Assembly (NCBI RefSeq): GCF_023078355.1
Contig: NZ_CP095552.1
Span: forward strand, 2,480,001-2,544,000
Direction: 5' to 3'
Origin: Gordonia hongkongensis
GTDB lineage: Bacteria > Actinomycetota > Actinomycetes > Mycobacteriales > Mycobacteriaceae
Length of the DNA stretch: 64,000 nt
Part shown: positions 21,507 through 31,635 of the stretch, piece by piece
Position numbering within the stretch: the stretch's first letter is position 1
Layout of the letters: each line of letters starts with the position of its first letter
Program-made: the position numbers and the translations under genes
Notes under the pieces: generated by a model
Databases searched by the model: none
What the model was told of the DNA's origin: nothing
The model's input: the letters and a program-made list of their open reading frames with translations, nothing else

Positions 21507-21967
21507 TGCCGGATCCGCACACCCGGGCCGACGGTCACCAGCGGACCCGCGGGCGACTCCTCGGGATCGACGTCGGGAGCGTCCGGATCGGCGTCGCCGT
21601 GTGCGACCCCGACGGCATCCTCGCCACACCGGTCGAAACGGTGCGTCGAACCCCTTCGCGCACAGACGATCTCGACCGCATCGCGGCGCTGGTCGTGGAG
21701 TACGAGGCTGTCGGCGTCGTCGTGGGGCTGCCGAAGACGCTCAAGAACACCGCGGGGGCGGCGGCCGAGACCGCACAGGAATTCGGGGACCGTCTCGCGA
21801 CCCGGATCGACCCGGTGGCCGTGCACTGGCACGACGAACGTTTCACGACGGTGACCGCACAGCAGGCACTGCACGCCAGCGGCCGGACGGTGAAGTCCTC
21901 GCGCGCGGTCATCGACCAGGCCGCGGCGGTCGCTATTCTGCAGGGGTGGTTGGATGCGCGACGGTGA
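21506..21967 (+). CDS. ruvX: Putative pre-16S rRNA nuclease / Holliday junction resolvase-like (RuvX/YqgF)
   Basis: 153 residues. RNase H-like fold with the first acidic residue in [20 protein letters not shown], the central VGLPKTLKN segment, the conserved glutamate-containing WHDERFTTV block and the C-terminal [16 protein letters not shown]. YqgF proteins process the 5' end of 16S rRNA; the resolvase role is not proven in this group. Overlaps alaS by one base and lies upstream of mltG, as in most actinobacteria. Confidence 0.93.
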
Positions 21968-21983
21968 GTCAGGGGAGCCTCCG

Positions 21984-23891
21984 GTGACCGATGATCGGCG
22001 TCGCACCCGGCACCGAGACGGCCAGGGACGCCGTGCCGAGGGCATGGATCCCGAGCGTCTGCGGTACTTCACGCAGTCGGCCGACGGGTCGCCCCACACG
22101 CGGCACCGCCGCCGGCGCGCCGGTGGCGAGAATGCCGAACCGGCTCCCCGGCGCCCGGCCCCGCCGAATGTCCCGCCCGCCGAACAGGCGCGGCCGGTAT
22201 CCGGCACGCCCGGCCCCCGCGCGACGCCGGTCCGCATCCCGCCGGGGCAGCCGCCCACCCCGCCGCCGGTGGCACCACCGCGGCCCGGTCCGCCGCAGCC
22301 CGGTCCGCCGCAGCCCGGTCCATCAACGGCTGCCGGGGGTCCGGTCGAAGACGACGTCGACACCGACTTCACCATGGCCCGTCCGGCCGCTCCGGCGCCT
22401 CCGGCCCGGGGTCCTCGCCCCGACGAATCTCGTTCTTTCCCGGACGATCACGCCGCGGAGGAGTTCACCGCTGCCGACTACGAGCCGGCGGGTCACGGGG
22501 CAGAACGCCATGACGCCGAGCTGTACGACACCGGGCGCTACGACACCGGTGGCCACGACGCCGGGCGTTTCGAGACCGGGCGTTTCGAGACGCCGGGCAC
22601 CGCACGCCCGATCCGCGACGACGATCGCGTCGCCCGACGAGACCGGCGCTTCGACGAGCACGACGAGCACGACGACTGGTGGCCCGGCGCCGACGACACC
22701 GAACCCGACCAGCAACAGCGCCGTACGCCGCGCCGCAAGCGCAGCCGGGGCAAGCGTCGTGCGGTCCTCGCCGTCGCGATCGTCTTCATGCTCGCGCTGA
22801 TCACCGGGGTCGGCTACTACGGTGTGCGCGCCACCGGCCTGCTCGAGTCGCGCAAGGACTACACCAACGCCGCCGGTTCCGGCGATGTCGTCGTCGACAT
22901 CCCGGACAACTCCACGCTCGCCGACTTCGGCCGCATCCTCGTCGACGCCGACGTGGTGGGCAGCGTGCGGGCGTTCGTCGACGCCGCCGGTGGACAGCCG
23001 ATGTCCGGCGGCCTCTACAAGATGCGCACCCAGATCCCGGCCACCACGGCCGTGGAGATGCTGACCGCCGACGGCGCCGTGCACCGCGTCGGGCGGGTGG
23101 TGATCCCGCCAGGGCTGCAGCTCGATTCGAAGACCGGTATCGACGGCAAGGTCACCCCGGGCATCTTCCAGCTCATCGAGAACGCCACGTCGTTCTCGTT
23201 CAACGGGCAGCAGGAGGGGGTGACGGTTGCCGACCTCGAGAAGGCCGCCGCCGAAACCACCCCGGCCGAGCTCGGTGTGCCCGCGTGGGCCGAACAGAAC
23301 GTCGCCGAGATGACGGGCGATCACCGCCGGATCGAGGGGCTCATCGCGCCGACCACCTGGGAGCGCATCGAACCCGATCACACCGCCACGCAGATCCTGC
23401 GGGAGATGATCTCCAGCAGCGCGACGATGTTCGAACAATGGGGACTGCTCGACCGCAACAACTCCGGACTCGAGCCGTACGACACCCTGATCGCGGCGTC
23501 GATCGTCGAGCGCGAGGTCCGGCATGTCGAGGATGCGCCGAAGGTGGCGCGGGTCATCCGTAACCGCCTCGACCGCGACCAGCTGCTGCAGATGGATTCG
23601 ACGCAGAACTACACGGCCGACATCACGAACATCGATGTCCACGGCGAGGCGTACAAGAACGACAACGAGTGGAACACCTACCGGTACAAGGGGTTGCCGC
23701 CCACGCCCATCGCGGCGGTCGGCGTGCCCGCCCTGGAGGCGATGCTCGACCCGGCGCCCGGCGGATGGCTGTACTTCGTCACCGTCGACACCGCCGGGAC
23801 CACGTTGTTCGCGAACACCTTCGAAGATCACATCCGCAACCGCCAGGTCGCCTGCCGCAACAAGCTGGTGGCCACCGGCTGCAGCCAGTGA
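21984..23891 (+). CDS. mltG: Endolytic murein transglycosylase MltG
   Basis: About 635 residues from GTG 21984, chosen for AGGGGAG six bases upstream; ATG 21954 inside ruvX is an alternative. The first 250 residues are a long low-complexity cytoplasmic tail, including a proline stretch (about 22260-22320), YDTG/HDAGRFETG repeats (about 22525-22590) and acidic and arginine-rich runs. A single transmembrane helix (AVLAVAIVFMLALITGVGYY) follows, then the extracytoplasmic YceG domain with the catalytic glutamate in LIAASIVEREVRHVEDAPK and the conserved QMDSTQNY and LPPTPI blocks. MltG cuts nascent glycan strands and sets chain length. Confidence 0.93.
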   Translation: MTDDRRRTRHRDGQGRRAEGMDPERLRYFTQSADGSPHTRHRRRRAGGENAEPAPRRPAPPNVPPAEQARPVSGTPGPRATPVRIPPGQPPTPPPVAPPRPGPPQPGPPQPGPSTAAGGPVEDDVDTDFTMARPAAPAPPARGPRPDESRSFPDDHAAEEFTAADYEPAGHGAERHDAELYDTGRYDTGGHDAGRFETGRFETPGTARPIRDDDRVARRDRRFDEHDEHDDWWPGADDTEPDQQQRRTPRRKRSRGKRRAVLAVAIVFMLALITGVGYYGVRATGLLESRKDYTNAAGSGDVVVDIPDNSTLADFGRILVDADVVGSVRAFVDAAGGQPMSGGLYKMRTQIPATTAVEMLTADGAVHRVGRVVIPPGLQLDSKTGIDGKVTPGIFQLIENATSFSFNGQQEGVTVADLEKAAAETTPAELGVPAWAEQNVAEMTGDHRRIEGLIAPTTWERIEPDHTATQILREMISSSATMFEQWGLLDRNNSGLEPYDTLIAASIVEREVRHVEDAPKVARVIRNRLDRDQLLQMDSTQNYTADITNIDVHGEAYKNDNEWNTYRYKGLPPTPIAAVGVPALEAMLDPAPGGWLYFVTVDTAGTTLFANTFEDHIRNRQVACRNKLVATGCSQ

Positions 23892-23905
23892 GCAGCGGAC
23901 CCGCC

Positions 23906-24775
23906 ATGAACACCGTGCCCGCCGACGTCCGCTCACCGCACGGTGACCACCGTCGGGCCGCGGTTCTGGGGTCGCCGATCACGCACTCGCGCTCGCCGCG
24001 TGTCCATCTGGCCGCCTACCGGGCACTCGGGCTGGTCGACTGGCGGTACGACCGGATCGAGTGCACCGCCGACCGTCTGCCCGAGATCGTCTCGGGAGCC
24101 GACGCCGACTTCATCGGGTTCTCGGTCACCATGCCCAACAAACGCGCTGCCCTCGAGTTCGCCACCGAACGCACCGAACGCGCCGAACTGGTGGGGTCGG
24201 CCAACACCCTGGTGCGCGTGGCGACCGGCTGGCGCGCGGACTGCACCGACATCGACGGCGTATCTGGAGCGCTCACCGACCTCGGGGTCGACGCGGACCC
24301 GGCCGCCGGGACCTCGCCGGTCGCCGTGGTCGTCGGAGCGGGTGGCACGGCACTTCCGACCATCATGGCGCTCGCCGAGACGGGCATCACCGACGTCACG
24401 GTGGTCGCCCGCGACGCCGGCCGGGCCGCGCCCGTCCTCGAACTGTGTGAGCGGTTGCGGATGAACGGAGACATCGTCCCCTTCGAACCCACCGAGGCGC
24501 TGGCCCGAAGGTGTCGCGAGTCCGCGGTCGTCGTGTCGACGGTGCCGGCCGACGCGGCCGTGGTCCTGGCGCCCGCCGTGGCGCGTGCACGCAAGGTCGT
24601 GGACGTGATCTACGACCCCTGGCCGACTCCGCTCGCGTCCGCGGTCGTCGCGGCCGGTGGAACCGTGGTCGGTGGTCTGGTCATGCTCGTCAATCAGGCA
24701 TTCCGACAGGTCGAGCAGTTCACCGGGCTGCCCGCACCCCGCGACGTGATGGTCGCGGCACTCACCGCCGACTGA
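23906..24775 (+). CDS. aroE: Shikimate 5-dehydrogenase
   Basis: 289 residues from ATG 23906; GTG 23888, which overlaps the mltG stop as GTGA, is an equally possible coupled start adding six residues. Substrate-binding block LGSPITHSRSPRVHL, FSVTMPNKRAAL with the catalytic lysine, GSANTLVR, CTDIDG, and the nucleotide-binding VVVGAGGTALPTIMALAE are all present. Reduces 3-dehydroshikimate with NADPH in the aromatic pathway. First of the aro genes that continue, after a prepilin peptidase gene, with aroC, aroK and aroB. Confidence 0.95.
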   Translation: MNTVPADVRSPHGDHRRAAVLGSPITHSRSPRVHLAAYRALGLVDWRYDRIECTADRLPEIVSGADADFIGFSVTMPNKRAALEFATERTERAELVGSANTLVRVATGWRADCTDIDGVSGALTDLGVDADPAAGTSPVAVVVGAGGTALPTIMALAETGITDVTVVARDAGRAAPVLELCERLRMNGDIVPFEPTEALARRCRESAVVVSTVPADAAVVLAPAVARARKVVDVIYDPWPTPLASAVVAAGGTVVGGLVMLVNQAFRQVEQFTGLPAPRDVMVAALTAD

Positions 24776-24863
24776 TTCCGGGCGAGTTCCGACTCCGTCC
24801 ACAGGACGTGCCGGTTGTGGACGGGCGAACAGTACCGATCAACCACCCCGACATGCTCGACGG

Positions 24864-25268
24864 ATGACCGAGTGCGTGATCCTGATCTGGCTGTCGGTCG
24901 TCGCGGTGACCGACGCCGACACCCGCCGGATCCCGAACGTGCTCGTCTGGCCCGGGATCTGCGGTGCGGTGGGCGCGTGCGCAGTCCACCCCGGCGCGGC
25001 GGTGGCCGCGCTCGTCGCCGCAGCCCCGTACGCGCTCGCCTTCGGGATGCGATGGTGCGGCGGTGGGGACGTCAAGCTCGCCATCGCGTGCGGCGCGCTC
25101 GCCGTACGGTGGGACGCCGCCCTGCTCGTGGTGACGCTCGCCTCGGTCATCGCGGTGGGCACGGTGGTCGGCGATCGCTTCGGTCGCCGCGGCGCCGCGG
25201 GCAACGGGTCTCATCCGCACGGACCCGCGCTCGCCGCTGCCACGATCGTCGTCGCCGGTCTGTTGTGA
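24864..25268 (+). CDS. A24-family prepilin peptidase (short, catalytic domain only)
   Basis: 134 residues, nearly all hydrophobic with about four membrane segments. The two catalytic aspartates are visible: VVAVTDADTRRIPN (first) and the GxGD-like CGGGDVKLAIACGAL (second). There is no N-methyltransferase domain, so it resembles TadV/CpaA-type peptidases that process Flp/Tad pilins. M. tuberculosis has a matching gene (Rv2551c) at the same place between aroE and aroC. No pilin genes are present in this window. Confidence 0.85.
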   Translation: MTECVILIWLSVVAVTDADTRRIPNVLVWPGICGAVGACAVHPGAAVAALVAAAPYALAFGMRWCGGGDVKLAIACGALAVRWDAALLVVTLASVIAVGTVVGDRFGRRGAAGNGSHPHGPALAAATIVVAGLL

Positions 25269-25337
25269 CGCGTGCTACGCGTGGTTCGGCAGCGCCGCCG
25301 TCGGACCGGGCTCGGCAGCATGGAACAATCGATCACT

Positions 25338-26524
25338 GTGTTGCGCTGGATAACTGCCGGAGAATCCCACGGTCCCGCCCTGGTCGCCATCGTCGAGGGC
25401 ATGGTGGCCGGTGTCGAGGTCACCTCGTCCGACATCGCCGGGCAACTGGCACGCCGCCGGCTCGGCTACGGCCGCGGTGCGCGGATGAAGTTCGAGGCCG
25501 ACCAGGTCACCGTGCTCGGCGGGGTTCGTCACGGCCAGACCATGGGCGGCCCGGTCGCGATCGAGATCGGCAACACCGAGTGGCCCAAGTGGGAGACGGT
25601 GATGGCCGCCGACCCAGTGGACGCGGCCGAACTCGAGGGAAGCGCCCGTAACGCACCGCTGACGCGTCCCCGCCCCGGGCACGCGGACTACTCCGGCATG
25701 CTCAAGTACGGCTTCGACGACGCCCGTCCGGTGCTCGAGCGCGCGAGCGCCCGCGAGACCGCCGCGCGTGTCGCCGCGGGCACGGTCGCCCGCAACTTCC
25801 TCCGCCAGGTACTGGGCGTCGACGTCATCTCCCATGTCATCTCCATCGGCGCGAGCGATCCCTATGTCGGCCCGCCGCCGCGCATCGCCGACCTCGAGGC
25901 CATCGACGCCAGTCCGGTCCGGGCGTTCGACGCCGACGCCGAGAAGTCCATGATCGCCGAGATCGAGGCGGCGAAGAAGGACGGCGACACCCTCGGCGGC
26001 GTGGTCGAGATCGTCGCCACGGGGGTGCCCGTCGGCCTCGGCTCGCACGTCAGCGGCGACACCCGGCTGGACGCCAAGCTGGCGGCCGCGCTGATGGGCA
26101 TCCAGGCGATCAAGGGTGTGGAGGTCGGCGACGGCTTCACCACCGCCCGCCGGCGTGGCAGTGCGGCCCACGACGAGATGGTGCCCGGTGCCGACGGTGT
26201 CCTGCGATCGACCAACCGCGCGGGCGGACTCGAGGGCGGCATGACCAATGGCGAGGACCTGCGCGTGCGCATCGCGATGAAGCCGATCTCGACGGTGCCG
26301 CGTGCGTTGTCCACGATCGACATGTCGACCGGGGAGACGGCCAGCGCCATCCATCAGCGTTCCGACGTCTGTGCCGTGCCCGCGGCGGGCGTCGTCGCCG
26401 AGGCGATGGTCGCGCTCGTCGTGGCCCAGGCCGCTCTCGAGAAGTTCGGCGGCGACTCGGTGACCGAGACCGGCGCGAACCTCGCCGCCTACCGGGCTGC
26501 CGTCGACGCGCGTCCGCCCCGGGC

Positions 26525-26528
<4 letters not shown>
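25338..26528 (+). CDS. aroC: Chorismate synthase
   Basis: 396 residues from GTG 25338, which gives the family N-terminus [18 protein letters not shown] 25320 would add six residues. Signatures [69 protein letters not shown] and [17 protein letters not shown] are intact. FMN-dependent elimination of phosphate from EPSP, the last shared step to aromatic amino acids. The ATG of aroK overlaps its stop (ATGA). Confidence 0.97.
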
Positions 26529-28224
<1,696 letters not shown>

Positions 28225-28314
28225 GGCGAGGTCCTGGATTAAATCCCTGCTTCCTGATCCGAAAAAGCCCATAACCCCTGCTCCCTAATCCGAAAGAACG
28301 ACATAACCATTGCC

Positions 28315-28410
28315 CCCTGAGGTGCGAGGAGCGCAAGCGACGAGCCACGAAGGGCCTGGTGAGACACGTTGCGAAGCCCTTCGTGGCTCGCTTCGCTCGC
28401 ACCTCAGGGA
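28315..28410. repeat. Long palindromic intergenic repeat, copy 2
   Basis: Left arm 28315-28356 (CCCTGAGGTGCGAGGAGCGC, then GACGAGCCACGAAGGGCC) and right arm 28376-28410 (GCCCTTCGTGGCTCGCTTCG, then CTCGCACCTCAGGGA) pair around a 19-base loop. Same family as 798-893. It lies downstream of aroB, in terminator position, and 64 bases before the start of the interrupted third copy, giving a paired arrangement. Confidence 0.85.
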
Positions 28411-28473
28411 GCAGAGATGTGGATGCTGAAGAGTGTTCTTTCGTAGTCCACGACGGCCGCGAGGACGCAGATA

Positions 28474-28490
28474 CTGAGGTGCGAGGAGCG
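28474..28490. repeat. Palindromic repeat copy 3, left fragment (cut by IS110)
   Basis: CTGAGGTGCGAGGAGCG is identical to the first 17 bases of copy 2 from its CTGAGG, then the match stops abruptly at the IS110 left end. The missing remainder resumes at 31514 beyond the element. Confidence 0.75.
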
Positions 28491-28501
28491 ATAGACGGTA
28501 T

Positions 28502-28590
28502 GAGGGCCTTGGGGCCGAAGGCCTCAAGCTGCAAACACATCGTGGGTTGCTGCTGCTGAGTTCACACTCGGCGGTAGCACCACATTGCAG
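28502..28590 (+). ncRNA. Candidate structured RNA in IS110 left end (possible bridge RNA)
   Basis: Two adjacent hairpins precede the transposase start. The first is 28502-28510 with 28518-28525 (GAGGGCCTT/AAGGCCTC, one bulge). The second is a long stem closed by CTGCAA 28529-28534 with TTGCAG 28585-28590, enclosing 28545-28560 paired with 28567-28581 around the loop TTCACA, with G.U pairs and one bulge. A hairpin followed by large looped stems is the bridge-RNA style of IS110. The right end (31203-31512) is the alternative location. Guide-target pairing is not demonstrated. Confidence 0.3.
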
Positions 28591-28605
28591 ATCAGGAGGC
28601 CTCCG

Positions 28606-29022
28606 GTGATTGTTCAGGGTACAAGTGTCGGATTGGATGTTCACGCACGCTCGGTGGTCGCTCACGCCATCGATGAAGACACCGGGCAGGTGATTCGGGA
28701 GACCTTGGTCCCTGATGCGGCGACCATCGTCAGCTGGCTACAAGGCCTGGCCCCGCCGGTGCGGGTGGCCTATGAGGCCGGTCCGACCGGCTTTGGATTG
28801 GCGCGGGCGATCACGGCGGCCGGGATGGAGTGTGTGGTTGCCGCGCCCTCGAAGCTGCAGCGGCCAGCCGGGGACCGCGTCAAGACCGATGCCCGAGACG
28901 CTGCACACTTGGCGAAGTTGCTGCGCCTGGGCGAAGTGGTGGCGGTCAGTGTTCCTGAGGTGGGCACCGAAGCCGCACGGGATCTGGTCCGAGCTTGTCA
29001 AGATGTCTGTGTAAGAACGTGA
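28606..29022 (+). pseudogene. IS110-family transposase, N-terminal fragment (DEDD/RuvC-like domain)
   Basis: Starts at GTG 28606 with AGGAGG upstream. The RuvC-like catalytic tetrad is visible as D11 (SVGLDVHARS), E57 (VAYEAGPTGF), D95 and D98 (KTDARDAAHLAKLL). True homology stops at 28991, inside DLVR; the last codons to 29022 are IS256 sequence. Joining 28991 to 30503 restores DLVRAREDARSDLMRARH in frame. Confidence 0.9.
28983..28991. repeat. Target-site duplication of the IS256 element, left copy
   Basis: TCTGGTCCG at 28983-28991 is repeated at 30494-30502. Nine bases (or eight, CTGGTCCG) is the normal IS256-family duplication length, and both copies derive from the IS110 transposase codons for DLVR. 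Confidence 0.88.
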
Positions 29023-30493
29023 CTCCTGGGTTTCCTGTGGTTGCTGGTTGGGTCTAGTTGAGGTGGGGTTCGATGCGGTCGGGGTAGGCCAGGGCTAGTT
29101 GCCCGAGGGCCTGTTTCCAGTTCGTCACGACTTGGCCCTCGACGAGTCTGCCGGGGGCTCTGCGCGTGGCGGCGGGCTTGCCGCGTTCCTTCTCGCGTTG
29201 CCGGGCCCGTTTGTCCTCGATGTCGCAGATCGCCAGCCACAGCAGTTTGCGCGCCGCGAGATCGTTGGGGAAGTGTCCCCGATTCTTGATGACCTTGCGG
29301 AGCTGGTAGTTCAGCGACTCGATCGAGTTGGTGGTGTAGATGACTTTGCGGAGCTCGGGCGGGAACGCCAAGAACGGAATGAACCGGTCCCACGCTCGAT
29401 CGAAAGCTGCTGCGGCACTCGGATATTTGGTCCCCAGTTCCGAGTCTCGGAAGGCTTCCCATTCGCGGCGGGCGGTCTCGGCGTCGGGGGCGGTGTAGAT
29501 CGGTTTGATCGCCCGCGCGACCTCTTTGCGGTCCTTGTAGTTCACGAACCGCATCGAGTTGCGAATCAGATGCACCACACACGTTTGCACCGTGGCCAAT
29601 GGCCAGGTCGCCTCGATCGCCTCGGGGAACCCGGTCAACCCGTCGCAGCACACGATGAGCACGTCCTTGACGCCGCGGTTGGCCAGATTCGCACACACCC
29701 CGGCCCAGAACTTCGCGCCTTCCTCGGCCTGAATCCAGATGCCCAGCACGTGCTTGACGCCGGCCATGTCGACACCAATAGCGATGTGGGCGTGCCTGTT
29801 TCGGACATGACCGCCGTCTTTGACCTTCACCACCAGGGCGTCGAGGTAGATGACGGGATACAACGCCTCCAGCGGCCGGTTCTGCCATTCATCGACCGCG
29901 TCGAGGACCTCGTCGCAGATCTTCGAGATCGTCTCATGCGACAGATCGGTGCCGATCGTCGAGGCCAGATGATGCTGAATGTCGCGCAACGTCATGCCAC
30001 CGGCATACAGCGAGATGATCATGTCGTCGAGCCCGCCGAGCCGGCGGGAACCCTTCGGTACCAGGCGTGGGGTGAACGTGCCGGCACGGTCACGAGGAAC
30101 GTTCAACTCGACCGGCCCGGCCGCGGAGTCCACCGTTTTCGGGCTCGACCCGTTGCGGGCGTTGGGCAGTTGCCGACCGGCCGGATCGCCCTTGGCATAG
30201 CCGAGGTGATCGGTCAGCTCGGCCTTCAGGCCGCGTTCGAGGGCGAGTTTGATCAGACCCGGGATCAGGCCGCCGTCGCCGGTGATCTGGACCTGGCCGG
30301 TATCGATCTGGGCCAACAACTCATCGACCATGCCCGAGGCCTCCAGCGCCTCGGCCACCTCCGCGGTCGAACGCGGCTCAGCCAACTCAGGCAGCTGCTG
30401 ACCGTCGTCGTGCTGCTTATCGTCTAACGCCATGCTCATAGATTGTCCTCTCACTGATGAGCACTGGACTTACACAGACCATCTGACACCCCC
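28992..30493 (-). mobile_element. IS256-family insertion sequence inside the IS110 transposase gene
   Basis: About 1502 bases between the two 9-bp target copies. Ends carry imperfect inverted repeats sharing GTCTGTGTAAG (29005-29015) and its complement (30469-30479), 13-14 bases from each tip. It contains one full transposase gene on the minus strand, so it looks recently inserted and potentially active. Confidence 0.88.
29054..30439 (-). CDS. IS256-family transposase
   Basis: 461 residues from ATG 30439, which has GAGAGGA six bases upstream; GTG 30454 is a less likely start. Mutator/IS256 DDE enzyme: VELNVPRDRAGTFTPRLVPK, ISLYAGGMTLRDIQ, first aspartate in YPVIYLDALVVKVKDGG, second in LIVCCDGLTGFPEAI, and the C-terminal VIYTTNSIESLNYQLRKV with the glutamate and following NRGHFPND block. 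Full length and uninterrupted. Cut-and-paste or copy-out mobility of its element. Confidence 0.95.
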   Translation of the reverse strand: MSMALDDKQHDDGQQLPELAEPRSTAEVAEALEASGMVDELLAQIDTGQVQITGDGGLIPGLIKLALERGLKAELTDHLGYAKGDPAGRQLPNARNGSSPKTVDSAAGPVELNVPRDRAGTFTPRLVPKGSRRLGGLDDMIISLYAGGMTLRDIQHHLASTIGTDLSHETISKICDEVLDAVDEWQNRPLEALYPVIYLDALVVKVKDGGHVRNRHAHIAIGVDMAGVKHVLGIWIQAEEGAKFWAGVCANLANRGVKDVLIVCCDGLTGFPEAIEATWPLATVQTCVVHLIRNSMRFVNYKDRKEVARAIKPIYTAPDAETARREWEAFRDSELGTKYPSAAAAFDRAWDRFIPFLAFPPELRKVIYTTNSIESLNYQLRKVIKNRGHFPNDLAARKLLWLAICDIEDKRARQREKERGKPAATRRAPGRLVEGQVVTNWKQALGQLALAYPDRIEPHLN

Positions 30494-31202
30494 TCTGGTC
30501 CGCGCCCGCGAGGACGCCCGCAGCGACTTGATGCGCGCTCGGCATCGATTGTCCAAACTGCTTCTGCGACAGGGGATCGTCTACTCCGGCGGGAAACCCT
30601 GGACCGGTGTTCATCAGCGGTGGCTGAAGCGTCAACGTTTCGAGCTGCCGCTGCTGCAAGCCGCCTTCGACAACGACCTGGACGCGGTGTTGAGCGTGAC
30701 CGCCCGCCGTGACCGCCTCGATGAGCTGATCGAACAGACCGCGGCCACCGATCCGTGGCGGGCGGTGGTCACCCGGCTGTCGTGTCTGCGGGGCGTGTCG
30801 ACGCTGACCGCGTTCGCTTTGGCGGTCGAGATCGGCGACTGGTCACGGTTTAGTGGCGCCACGATCGGCTCCTACGCCGGGTTGGTGCCCTCGGAATACT
30901 CGACCGGCGGGACCCGCAGTCAGGGATCGATCACCAAGGCCGGTAACGCCCACGTGCGGCGGCTATTGGTCGAGGCGGCCTGGCAACACCGACGCCCCTA
31001 CGCCACACCCGGACAGACCATGCGCCGCCGGTGGGAGGCTGCTACACCGGCTGCCCGCGCCCGTGGCCATGCCGGCAATCGTCGGCTACACAAGCGCTGG
31101 CAACAATTCGACCGCCGCAGCAAACATCCCTGCGTGGCCAACACCGCGATCGCTCGTGAGCTCGCCGGCTGGTGCTGGTCGCTGGCGGTGCTCGACGACT
31201 AA
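30432..31202 (+). pseudogene. IS110-family transposase, C-terminal fragment (IS116/IS110/IS902 domain)
   Basis: Genuine IS110 sequence begins at 30503 in frame (REDARSDLMRARHRLSKLL); bases 30432-30502 are IS256 end and the duplicated target. The domain contains VTRLSCLRGVSTLTAFALAV, SYAGLVPSEYSTGG with the expected catalytic serine region, and QGSITKAGNAHVRRLLVEAAW. Together with the N-terminal fragment it makes a 361-residue transposase with no other lesion. Confidence 0.9.
30494..30502. repeat. Target-site duplication of the IS256 element, right copy
   Basis: TCTGGTCCG, identical to 28983-28991. Confidence 0.88.
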
Positions 31203-31513
31203 CCAGCACTGACACACAATCTTGGCCACCCGTCGCGGGACTCCCGCTGTGGTGAACAGGGAACGAATCCACGGCGTCGCTATGTGCGCCAGCACTTTTG
31301 GGTGCACGGTACGCACGTTTACATAGACCCGTCGGCCAGCGTTTTCCTCTCCTGTCGAACACCGTTGAGCGGTAACCAACCCGCGTATATCAGTCCGACA
31401 ACACCGTCGCGAGTAACGACCACCACACACCGCGGCGGGTGGCCAACCCCACAACAGCCCCTGAGAAGGAGGCAATTTCGCCATGGGACTTGACAGAGCA
31501 GCACTACATATCA
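31203..31513. other. Non-coding right end of the IS110 element
   Basis: About 310 bases without a credible gene. Hairpins can be drawn at about 31232-31255 (CCAC..GCGGGACTCCCGC..GTGG) and 31280-31328 (CTATGT closing with ACATAG). The segment CGTCGCT near 31273 is complementary to AGCGACG, the first bases of target just right of the element. It ends with AAGGAGGCAATTTCGCCATG and CTTGACAGAGCAGC; a start codon there has no credible open frame. It could encode the bridge RNA if this is an IS1111-type arrangement. Confidence 0.4.
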
Positions 31514-31635
31514 GCGACGAGCCTCGAAGGGTCCTGGCGAGACGAGTTGCGAGGACCCTTCGTGACGCGCCCTCCGCAAGCTCCGAGCGCTCCTCAGGGA
31601 GCAGGAGGTGGCTCGCTTCGCTCGTACCTCAGGGA
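31514..31635. repeat. Palindromic repeat copy 3, right part plus an adjoining half unit
   Basis: GCGACGAGCCTCGAAGGGTCC (with one substitution from the family) continues the unit begun at 28474-28490. Its complement GGACCCTTCGTGACGC lies at 31553-31568, and CTCCTCAGGGA closes at 31590-31600. A further right-arm fragment (GTGGCTCGCTTCGCTCGTA, CCTCAGGGA) follows at 31609-31635. More diverged than copies 1 and 2. Confidence 0.7.

Larger units (their letters stand above)
28225..28490. other. Gene-free stretch between aroB and the IS110 element
   Basis: No credible coding sequence. It holds a duplicated short motif (CCTGCTTCCTGATCCGAAAA near 28243-28263 and CCTGCTCCCTAATCCGAAAG near 28277-28296), the second palindromic repeat copy and, from 28474, the left fragment of the third copy that abuts the IS110 element. 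Confidence 0.6.
28491..31513 (+). mobile_element. IS110-family insertion sequence, itself interrupted by an IS256-family element
   Basis: Boundaries are inferred from where the flanking palindromic repeat is broken (after 28490) and resumes (about 31514), and are good to a few bases. No terminal inverted repeats are evident, normal for IS110. Removing the inner IS256 copy leaves an element of about 1.5 kb: about 115 bases of non-coding left end, a DEDD transposase gene of 361 codons and about 310 bases of non-coding right end. IS110 elements are mobilised by a bridge RNA encoded in one non-coding end. Confidence 0.75.

Noticed and set aside
23669..23905. Extension of aroE to an upstream ATG inside mltG
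   Set aside because: The extra residues are an out-of-frame reading of mltG codons; conserved AroE sequence starts after 23906.
28285..28665. A small frame over the palindromic repeat near aroB
   Set aside because: Its translation contains the LRCERSEPRR peptide that arises from the repeat itself, so it is an artefact of the palindrome.
29099..30427. A 442-codon open frame on the plus strand across the IS256 transposase
   Set aside because: It is antisense to a full-length, motif-complete transposase; its translation shows no family pattern. Long shadow frames are normal at this GC content.
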